Assembly (NCBI GenBank): GCA_045810265.1
Contig: JBJMWF010000239.1
Coordinates: 1 to 12,959 of the forward strand
Reading direction: 5' to 3'
DNA: 12,959 nt
Origin: Scleromatobacter sp045810265
GTDB taxonomy: Bacteria; Pseudomonadota; Gammaproteobacteria; Burkholderiales; Burkholderiaceae_C
Shown: positions 6,749-11,471 of the stretch, piece by piece
Layout: the number at the start of each line of letters is the position of its first letter
Numbering within the stretch: position 1 is the first letter of the stretch
The notes under the pieces: model-generated
Database searches by the model: none
What the model saw: the letters and a program-made list of their open reading frames with translations, nothing else
What the model was told of the DNA's origin: nothing
Translations under genes and position numbers: made by a program

Positions 6749-6804
6749 ACAAGCGGCAATGAATGATCGGATCGTTGCGAGCGGTTCCTCGCGAACAGCC
6801 GCCC

Positions 6805-7407
6805 TCAGTCGCGATCGCGCTGCCAGAACACGCCGTCCTCGGTGATCATCGCGTCGAGCGGCATGTCGTGCGCCTCGGGCTCGAGCCAGGGAACATACCC
6901 GTGGCTGTATCCGATGCCCACGGTGTACGGCCGTGGGGACAGCGCCGCCAGCGTGCGGTCGTAGAAGCCGCCGCCGTAGCCCAGGCGCACGCCGTTGTCG
7001 CCGTAGCCCACGCACGGCACCAGCAGCAGCTCGGGCTCGAACTTGGGCGTGCCCTTGGGCTTGGGGATGCCGTAGGCGTCGTCCTCCATCGGGCAGCCCG
7101 GGTGCCAGACGTGGAAATCGAGCTGCTTGGTGTCCCGGTCGATCACCGGCAGGCCGATCAGCCGATACGGCTCGCCCTCGGTCCAGCGGAACAGCGCCGG
7201 CATGGCGTCGAACTCGCCCTTGATCGGCCAATACGCGCCGATCGAGGTTTCCGGCCGCGTGACCAGCCAGACGCGCAGCACCTCCTGCATGTGCACCGAG
7301 CGCTGGTGGCGATCGGCCATCGCGAGGCGCTCGGCCTTCAGTTGCCGGCGCAGGGTGGGCTTGTCGCGGGCAGGCTCGAGGGAGAACTTCCAGGGCGGCG
7401 TGGTCAT
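6805..7407 (-). CDS. fau: 5-formyltetrahydrofolate cyclo-ligase
   Basis: This is a 200-aa protein, the usual length, read from ATG at 7407-7405. The enzyme (EC 6.3.3.2, MTHFS/YgfA/Fau) uses ATP to convert 5-formyl-THF to 5,10-methenyl-THF, returning a storage folate to the one-carbon pool in the cytosol. The N-terminal basic helix (DKPTLRRQLKAERLAM) and SIGAYWPIKGEFD (~55-67) fit the family. The signature LGYGGGFYDRTLA (142-154) contacts nucleotide and folate. HDMPLDAMITEDGV (~180-193) is the usual ending. Longer in-frame starts run antisense through the TfoX gene and are rejected. There is no Shine-Dalgarno before the ATG, and a -10-like CACAAT ends 6 nt upstream, suggesting a leaderless mRNA. 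Confidence 0.92.
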   Translation of the reverse strand: MTTPPWKFSLEPARDKPTLRRQLKAERLAMADRHQRSVHMQEVLRVWLVTRPETSIGAYWPIKGEFDAMPALFRWTEGEPYRLIGLPVIDRDTKQLDFHVWHPGCPMEDDAYGIPKPKGTPKFEPELLLVPCVGYGDNGVRLGYGGGFYDRTLAALSPRPYTVGIGYSHGYVPWLEPEAHDMPLDAMITEDGVFWQRDRD

Positions 7408-7413
7408 GGGGCG

Positions 7414-7442
7414 ATTGTGGAGGCGCCTGCGGCATCCTGCAA
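7414..7442 (-). promoter_or_regulatory. putative leaderless promoter of the cyclo-ligase gene
   Basis: On the minus strand, TTGCAG (7442-7437) and CACAAT (7419-7414) are separated by 17 bp. Only 6 nt lie between the -10 box and the ATG, so transcription would start at or next to the start codon, and no Shine-Dalgarno is present. Hexamer matches to consensus are 3/6 and 4/6. Confidence 0.4.
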
Positions 7443-7451
7443 ATCCGCCGC

Positions 7452-7457
7452 TAGACT
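7452..7457 (+). promoter_or_regulatory. putative -10 box of the tfoX-lysR transcript (leaderless)
   Basis: TAGACT matches the sigma-70 -10 consensus at 4/6 and lies 7 nt before the ATG at 7465. There is no Shine-Dalgarno between. This is the spacing seen for leaderless transcripts. No good -35 was found at 16-18 bp upstream. Confidence 0.35.
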
Positions 7458-7464
7458 CGGGCCG

Positions 7465-7956
7465 ATGAGCGATACCGGATTCGTCAGCCACTGCCTGGAG
7501 TTGCTGTCCCCGCTGGGGCGCACCTCGTCGCGCCGCATGTTCGGCGGCCACGCGCTGTACATCGACGACCTGTGCATGGCGTTGATCATCCAGGACACGC
7601 TGTACCTGAAGGTGGACGATACGCACCGGGCCCTGTTCGAGCGCGCCGGCTGCCGGCCGTTCACCTATGCCGGCAAGCACGACGAGGTGCACGTGATGAG
7701 CTACTACACCGCCCCCGAGGAAGCGATGGAGTCGCCCGCCGAAATGCTGCCCTGGGCTCGCCGCGGGCTGGCTGCGGCGGTGGCCGCACGCGCGAAGGCG
7801 CCGGCGAAGAAGAAGAAAGCGGCGACGCCGGCAGCAAAGGTCGCCGCGAAGAAGGCGCCCGGCAAGAAGGCCGCCGCAGCGGCGCCCGCAAAACGGGCGG
7901 CCGCCGCCAAGGCCGCGGCGAAGAAGCCGGCCGCCAAGAGAGCCGCCAAGCCATGA
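7465..7956 (+). CDS. TfoX/Sxy N-terminal domain protein with Lys/Ala-rich H1-like tail
   Basis: This is a 163-aa protein; ATG at 7465 is the first start that leaves the TfoX domain intact. Residues 1-105 match the TfoX N-terminal domain (PF04993). SRRMFGGHALYIDD (22-35) is followed by CMALIIQDTLYLKVD, FTYAGKH and MSYYTAPEEAMESPAEM, then LPWARRGL. Residues ~108-163 are built almost only of Ala, Lys, Pro and Arg, with KKKK and repeated AAKK/PAKR blocks. They resemble the C-terminus of bacterial histone H1-like or AlgP proteins and probably bind nucleic acid. In gamma-proteobacteria Sxy/TfoX activates competence genes with CRP; short TfoX-N proteins like this have no proven role. Its stop overlaps the lysR start (ATGA), so the two are co-translated. 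Confidence 0.85.
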   Translation: MSDTGFVSHCLELLSPLGRTSSRRMFGGHALYIDDLCMALIIQDTLYLKVDDTHRALFERAGCRPFTYAGKHDEVHVMSYYTAPEEAMESPAEMLPWARRGLAAAVAARAKAPAKKKKAATPAAKVAAKKAPGKKAAAAAPAKRAAAAKAAAKKPAAKRAAKP

Positions 7957-8912
7957 ACCTCGCCCGCCAGCGTCCGCTGGTGCTTGACCACCTGCGCAGC
8001 TTCGAGGCCGTCGCGCGGCGCGCGGGCTTCGGTGCCGCGGCCGAGGAACTGCACGTCACGCAGTCCGCCGTCAGCCGCCAGATCAAGAGCCTGGAAGACG
8101 AGCTCGGGGCACCGCTGTTCACGCGCGGCACTCGCCGCGTCGAGCTGACGCAGGCCGGCCAGGTGCTCCTGCGCGCGATCACGCCGGCGCTGGGCCGCAT
8201 CGACAGCGCGGTGCGCCAGATCCGCCAGCTGCGCGGCCGCGCGCAGGTGAGCCTGTCGACCTTTCCGTCGTTCGCCTCGCTGTGGCTGCTGCCGCGGCTG
8301 CCGACCTTCGAGAAAGGCCAGCCGGCGATCGACATCCGCATTTCCGCCACCGACCGCCTGGTGGAGCTGGACGATCCCGACCATGACCTGGTGCTGCGCC
8401 AGATCCGCCCCGAAGACGCGCCGCCCGGCGCGATCCGCCTGTTCGGAGAAGTCTGCACGCCGGTGATCGGCGCCAGCCTGGCCGACGCGATCGCGCGCGG
8501 CGCCGCCCCGCCGCTGAAGACGCCGAAGGATCTGGTCGACTGCACGCTGATCGAGATGGAGGACGACCGCCCCAGCAGCGACGTGCTGGGCTGGCCGTTC
8601 TGGCTGCAGCAACGCGGCCTGGCGCCTCTCGAGCCGCGGCGCTGGATCAGCGTCAATTTCACCCACCAGCAGGTGCAGACGGCGCTCGCCGGACAGGGCG
8701 TCGCGCTGGCCCGCCTGCCGTTGATCCATGACGCACTGGAACGCGGCGACCTCATCGAGCCCTTCGGCCGCGAAGGCCGCATGATCTCGCCCTGGGCCTA
8801 CTGGCAGATCAGCCTGAGCGGCGCCCGGCCTCGGCCGGAGCTCGAGAGCTTCGTGGCGTGGCTGCAGGAGGCCGCGCAGGAGACGCGGCGGGCGATCGGG
8901 GAAGCGTCCTGA
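7953..8912 (+). CDS. LysR-family transcriptional regulator, GcvA-like
   Basis: This is a 319-aa protein, standard LTTR length. The winged helix-turn-helix is clear: DHLRSFEAVARRAGFGAAAE at 12-31, then the recognition helix region VTQSAVSRQIKSLEDELG (35-52) and LFTRGTRRVELTQAG. A coiled linker helix spans ~70-95. A substrate-binding domain of the GcvA type follows from ~98 (VSLSTFPSFASLWLLPRLPT, later FTHQQVQTALAGQGVALARLP). The effector is unknown. LTTRs often control a divergent neighbour, but here the gene is the second in a coupled pair with the TfoX-like gene, so the divergent gene across the shared promoter is the folate cyclo-ligase. The start at 7953 (ATGA overlap) gives the usual ~10 residues before the HTH. 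Confidence 0.92.
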   Translation: MNLARQRPLVLDHLRSFEAVARRAGFGAAAEELHVTQSAVSRQIKSLEDELGAPLFTRGTRRVELTQAGQVLLRAITPALGRIDSAVRQIRQLRGRAQVSLSTFPSFASLWLLPRLPTFEKGQPAIDIRISATDRLVELDDPDHDLVLRQIRPEDAPPGAIRLFGEVCTPVIGASLADAIARGAAPPLKTPKDLVDCTLIEMEDDRPSSDVLGWPFWLQQRGLAPLEPRRWISVNFTHQQVQTALAGQGVALARLPLIHDALERGDLIEPFGREGRMISPWAYWQISLSGARPRPELESFVAWLQEAAQETRRAIGEAS

Positions 8913-8938
8913 TCGACCCATATCGATGGAGGACGGAC

Positions 8939-9343
8939 ATGCAACCGATCGGATGGCGGCGTCGCCTGGTTCTGTTTGCCCAGCGCCTGTGGCAGCCGAC
9001 CTGCGCCTGCATGACCTGCATGCCGGGCAGCCTTGCGAAGATCGACAGCCTTGCGCACTGGATCACCGCCGTCGAGACCGGGCTGATGACGGGACTCCTC
9101 GCCGTCGTCCTGACATTCACGCCGGCCTCGCGGCTGTACCGCAGCCGCCGGGGCAGCGCGGCGGTGGTTGCGGCGCTCACGATGGTCGGCGACCTTTGGT
9201 CGCACTTGCACCGCGATGGCATCCGCCCCGCCGAGATCCTGCAGACCGGTGTGGTGGCCGGCCTCCTCGCGCTGGCGGCCTCCTATGCGTTCGAGGAGCG
9301 GGGGCGCCGGATCCGCGCGGCGTGGGCGAGGCTGCGGCAATAG
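8939..9343 (+). CDS. small membrane protein with a CxCxxC motif, unknown family
   Basis: This is a 134-aa protein with a strong ribosome site GGAGG (8928-8932) 6 nt before the ATG. The N-terminus is basic (GWRRRL), followed by TCACMTCMPG with Cys22, Cys24 and Cys27. Three hydrophobic segments follow: about 45-62 (ETGLMTGLLAVVLTFTPA), 72-88 (SAAVVAALTMVGDLW) and 98-116 (ILQTGVVAGLLALAASYAF). The C-terminus is Arg-rich, consistent with an inner-membrane protein with both basic ends in the cytoplasm or an odd number of spans. I do not recognise the family. It starts 26 bp after the LysR gene and is probably co-transcribed with it. The clustered cysteines could bind metal or be redox-active. Confidence 0.65.
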   Translation: MQPIGWRRRLVLFAQRLWQPTCACMTCMPGSLAKIDSLAHWITAVETGLMTGLLAVVLTFTPASRLYRSRRGSAAVVAALTMVGDLWSHLHRDGIRPAEILQTGVVAGLLALAASYAFEERGRRIRAAWARLRQ

Positions 9344-9360
9344 GCAGCGCTTGCTCGAAT

Positions 9361-9380
9361 CGGGACTCACCGATGTCCCG
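9361..9380. terminator. hairpin after the small membrane protein gene
   Basis: CGGGAC (9361-9366) pairs with GTCCCG (9375-9380) around an 8-nt loop, 17 bp after the stop codon. No T-run follows, so it is a candidate transcript end only. Confidence 0.35.
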
Positions 9381-9396
9381 GGAAGCCCAGTGGCAC

Positions 9397-9462
9397 GTCT
9401 CGCCGTTGCCTGGCAAGACCTGGCAGTGGGTTGACTGCACCGGTTCGAGGCGAGACCTGGCA
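9397..9462. repeat. nested inverted and direct repeats in a convergent gap
   Basis: GTCTCGCC (9397-9404) is perfectly complementary to GGCGAGAC (9449-9456). Inside lie the 11-bp palindrome TTGCCTGGCAA (9406-9416) and a stem GCAGT/ACTGC (9423-9427, 9434-9438). AGACCTGGCA also occurs twice in direct orientation (9416-9425 and 9453-9462). The element sits between the convergent membrane-protein and SRPBCC genes and may form a branched structure in RNA from either strand. Confidence 0.4.
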
Positions 9463-9505
9463 CCGGGTTCCACCCGCGCCCCGGCCGCCTTGCGCGCAGC
9501 GCAGC

Positions 9506-9964
9506 TCAGTGCCAGTTGCCGATCCGCAGGTCGTTCGGCGCCGGACGTCCCTTGCCGGTCTCGACCAGGTCGCGCAGGCTGAGCAGGAAGGTGGCCCACT
9601 TGGTGCTGCAGTGTGCGGTGAACTCCACCTCCTCGCGCCAGCCACGGTGACTGAACATCACCACGGTGAAGTCGTCCTGGCGAGAGAGGCTGAACTCGAT
9701 GTCGGTGCCGACCCATTCGGCCGGCCCTTCCTTGACTCGCCAGCGCACCTTGTCGCTCGGCGACAGCTCCATCACGTCCATGTCGAAGCCGCCCAGCAGC
9801 TCTCCCGTTTCCAGGTAGAACTTGAACGAGGCGACGCCGCCGACCTTCGAGCTGCCCGTGGTCTGCTGCGTCCACCAGCCTGCGAGACCCTCGATGGTCG
9901 ACAGCGCCGTGTAGACGTCGGCAGCAGGCGCCTTGATGCCGATGCGATGAACAATATCCGTCAT
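9506..9964 (-). CDS. SRPBCC/AHSA1-type START-like domain protein
   Basis: This is a 152-aa protein. On the minus strand the ATG at 9964-9962 is preceded by AGGAG about 7 nt away; longer in-frame forms lack such a site. The whole protein is one helix-grip fold of the SRPBCC superfamily, AHSA1 branch. It begins IVHRIGIKAPAADVYTALST, continues with GLAGWWT (26-32), alternating beta strands, and ends with a long amphipathic helix (TKWATFLLSLRDLVETGKG). Such proteins bind hydrophobic ligands or act as stress-related accessory proteins. They are commonly paired with an ArsR repressor, but none is present here. A stable hairpin and an 11-bp palindrome lie just upstream and may control it. Function beyond the fold is unknown. 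Confidence 0.85.
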   Translation of the reverse strand: MTDIVHRIGIKAPAADVYTALSTIEGLAGWWTQQTTGSSKVGGVASFKFYLETGELLGGFDMDVMELSPSDKVRWRVKEGPAEWVGTDIEFSLSRQDDFTVVMFSHRGWREEVEFTAHCSTKWATFLLSLRDLVETGKGRPAPNDLRIGNWH

Positions 9965-9981
9965 GGTGAACTCCTGATCGA

Positions 9982-9992
9982 TCGTTGAACGA
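9982..9992. promoter_or_regulatory. 11-bp palindrome upstream of the SRPBCC gene
   Basis: TCGTT-G-AACGA is a perfect palindrome with a one-base centre, 18 bp upstream of the start codon and adjoining the ribosome binding region. Its position suits a repressor operator or it may simply be part of the leader. Confidence 0.25.
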
Positions 9993-9998
9993 ATTGCG

Positions 9999-10022
9999 CG
10001 ACGCGCCGAGGCTGGCGCGTCG
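9999..10022 (-). other. stable hairpin in the leader of the SRPBCC gene
   Basis: CGACGCGCC (9999-10007) pairs perfectly with GGCGCGTCG (10014-10022) around a 6-nt loop, a 9-bp GC-rich stem ending 35 bp upstream of the ATG. It could be an mRNA leader structure, or a terminator for transcripts entering from upstream. Confidence 0.4.
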
Positions 10023-10209
10023 TCGGAGTTCATCTTTGGTGATCCAGCCCGGCAGGCGTGAGTAACAAGCTTGGCGCGATTGCGTCGCCCAAGTGCGCTG
10101 CCACCCAAGGTCCGGGCACGTGGCCGCCTCCCCCGCGCCGATCATCGAACGACACCTGCAGGCGGCTTGCCAGTTGCAGCGATCCTTGTGCAGGGTCATC
10201 CGGATCGGC

Positions 10210-10245
10210 CGCCCCTAGGTCCATGCGTCGCCCCTAGTTCCACGC
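10210..10245. repeat. tandem 17-bp repeat containing CTAG, period 19
   Basis: CGCCCCTAGGTCCATGC (10210-10226) and CGCCCCTAGTTCCACGC (10229-10245) agree at 15 of 17 positions with a 2-bp gap. CTAG is usually rare in proteobacterial DNA, so two copies 19 bp apart stand out. They lie just upstream of the possible -35 box for the secreted-protein pair, the usual place for an activator. Confidence 0.45.
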
Positions 10246-10255
10246 CCGCGTCTCC

Positions 10256-10284
10256 TTGCCCCGCCTGGCGCCGGGGAACAGACT
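10256..10284 (+). promoter_or_regulatory. possible sigma-70 promoter of the secreted-protein pair
   Basis: TTGCCC (10256-10261) and CAGACT (10279-10284) are spaced by 17 bp, with 4/6 and 3/6 consensus matches. This would give a leader of about 36 nt carrying the GGAGG ribosome site. The match is weak and rests mainly on spacing and position. Confidence 0.3.
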
Positions 10285-10326
10285 GCGGGGCAGCCCGTCG
10301 AGGCTCCAACAACTCCGGAGGTGTCC

Positions 10327-10812
10327 ATGTTCAATTCCAACCGCTCCCGCGTGCCCGCCGGCCTTGCAGGCGTCCTGGCGTCGCTGCTGGCCGCCGAGCC
10401 CGCGCTGGCCGCCGGCTCGCTCAAGGCCGCTTATGTCGAGCAAGTGATCCCTTCGCACACGTACACCGGGCACATGCTCGTGCTCAACAGCACCAACTCC
10501 ATCGGGCCCGGCACCGGCATCCTGGGCATCACCAGCATCACGCTGACCAACTTCGACACCAGCCCGCAGCAGGTGTTCCTGTTCATACCCATCTTCTCGG
10601 GCGCCGGCTGCGGCGCAGGTGGCAGCAGCATCATCGGCGGCACCACGCCCCAGATGACGTTCTACGTGCAGCCGCAGCAGACGCTGCACCTGACCTACCC
10701 GACCCCGCTGGTGATCAATCCGTACGCGGGCAACACCTGCATCGCCGCCGAGGTCACCACGCTGCTGCACGGCGGCTCGGTCGCAGTCGACATCAACGGC
10801 GTCGTCAACTGA
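10327..10812 (+). CDS. secreted protein of unknown family
   Basis: This is a 161-aa protein. ATG at 10327 has GGAGG (10317-10321) 5 nt upstream; an in-frame GTG at 10321 overlaps that site and is rejected. Residues 1-28 form a signal peptide (hydrophobic GLAGVLASLLA, cleavage near ALA/AG). The mature part is rich in Thr, Gly, Ile and Val and looks all-beta. It has two cysteines, Cys95 (GAGCGAGG) and Cys138 (GNTCIAAE), likely to form a disulfide outside the cytoplasm. No known domain is recognised and there is no PEP-CTERM or anchor at the end. It is followed after 17 bp by a PEP-CTERM protein, so both are probably exported products of one transcript. Surface or matrix function is inference from that pairing. 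Confidence 0.75.
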   Translation: MFNSNRSRVPAGLAGVLASLLAAEPALAAGSLKAAYVEQVIPSHTYTGHMLVLNSTNSIGPGTGILGITSITLTNFDTSPQQVFLFIPIFSGAGCGAGGSSIIGGTTPQMTFYVQPQQTLHLTYPTPLVINPYAGNTCIAAEVTTLLHGGSVAVDINGVVN

Positions 10813-10829
10813 TCGCCGGGAGCCGCATC

Positions 10830-11471
10830 GTGCAGACGATCCGCAACACCTTGGCCGCCTCCGCCCTGGCGATCGCCAGCACATTGGCTGCCGCGGCCAC
10901 CACGTTCTCGGGCAGCCTGGCCGACGCCGGCAACGGCGCGCTGGTCGGCCTGGACCTGGGTGCGCCCAGCTTCGACGACGACAACGCCATCGCCAACAAC
11001 ACTGCCCTGTACACGTTCACGGTGGCGCGCGCCGGAACGGTCACCATCGTGAGCACCGGCTTTGCCGGCGGCGGCGTCGATCCGTACTTCTCTCTGTTCG
11101 TGGGCAGCGGCGCCACGGCCACCTTCCTGGACTCGAACTACGCGCAGGCCACCTCCACCGGCGGCGATTTCGCCTGGCTCGGCACGCTGGGCGTCGGCAC
11201 CTACGAAATCGCGCTTGGGGTGTTCGAGAACATGTCGTTCGCCGAGAACATGGGCAGCGGCACGCTCGGCGACGGCTTCATCGGGCTGGGCGACCCGGGC
11301 TCGCTCGGCGACGGCCACTATGCGCTGAGCCTGACCACGCCGGTGCCCGAGCCGACCGGCCTGTGGATGCTGTCCCTGGGGCTGGCCGCGCTCGGCACGG
11401 GGGCCTGGCAGCGTCGGCGACCGCATCCAGGCAGGCGCCTCGATGCCGACCCGTCGCCTCAGCCGCGGTAG
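10830..11471 (+). CDS. DVUA0089-like PEP-CTERM protein
   Basis: This is a 213-aa protein. GTG at 10830 is chosen because GGGAG lies 7 nt upstream and the product then starts with a signal peptide (hydrophobic ~8-23). The body (24-170) is a beta-rich domain of the DVUA0089 type, with FSGSLADAG, LYTFTVARAGTVTIVSTGFA, DPYFSLFVGSGATATFLDSN and a Gly/Asp-rich GDGFIGLGDPGSLGDGHYAL. The C-terminus has the sorting signal VPEPTGLWMLSLGLAALG (172-189) and an Arg cluster (195-197). Exosortase normally cleaves at PEP and hands the protein to the cell surface or exopolysaccharide. Oddly, 16 residues follow the Arg cluster, where such proteins usually end. The gene's end overlaps the convergent transporter gene by 13 bp. 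The exosortase is not in the window. Confidence 0.85.
   Translation: MQTIRNTLAASALAIASTLAAAATTFSGSLADAGNGALVGLDLGAPSFDDDNAIANNTALYTFTVARAGTVTIVSTGFAGGGVDPYFSLFVGSGATATFLDSNYAQATSTGGDFAWLGTLGVGTYEIALGVFENMSFAENMGSGTLGDGFIGLGDPGSLGDGHYALSLTTPVPEPTGLWMLSLGLAALGTGAWQRRRPHPGRRLDADPSPQPR

Larger units (their letters stand above)
9965..10326. other. 362-bp gene-free divergent intergenic region
   Basis: I see no supported gene on either strand. It separates the SRPBCC gene (minus) from the secreted-protein pair (plus). Contents: the palindrome and hairpin beside the SRPBCC start, a 17-bp direct repeat at 10210-10245, a short hairpin CCCCG/CGGGG at 10259-10276, and a possible sigma-70 promoter at 10256-10284. 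The middle part (about 10050-10200) holds only weak imperfect inverted repeats. Confidence 0.6.

Noticed and set aside
6583..6804. Possible 6S RNA beside the cyclo-ligase gene, as in enterobacteria
   Set aside because: The gap is 3' of the gene rather than 5', and I see no long 6S-like hairpin with a central bubble. The 57-bp region 5' of the gene is too short.
6763..7464. N-terminal extension of the TfoX-like frame
   Set aside because: It runs antisense through the whole cyclo-ligase gene and encodes no recognisable domain.
7408..7692. Longer start for the cyclo-ligase
   Set aside because: The added residues are antisense to the TfoX-like gene; the 200-aa form already has normal family length.
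9391..9409. Sigma-54-like TGGCAC ... TTGC
   Set aside because: The spacer is 9 bp rather than 5, and no plus-strand gene starts downstream.
10030..10224. 64-codon open frame on the minus strand in the gene-free region
   Set aside because: No ribosome site, no domain, and it runs through the tandem repeat area; treated as chance.
10071..10829. Upstream extension of the PEP-CTERM reading frame
   Set aside because: It overlaps the secreted-protein gene out of frame; GTG at 10830 has a ribosome site and begins a signal peptide.
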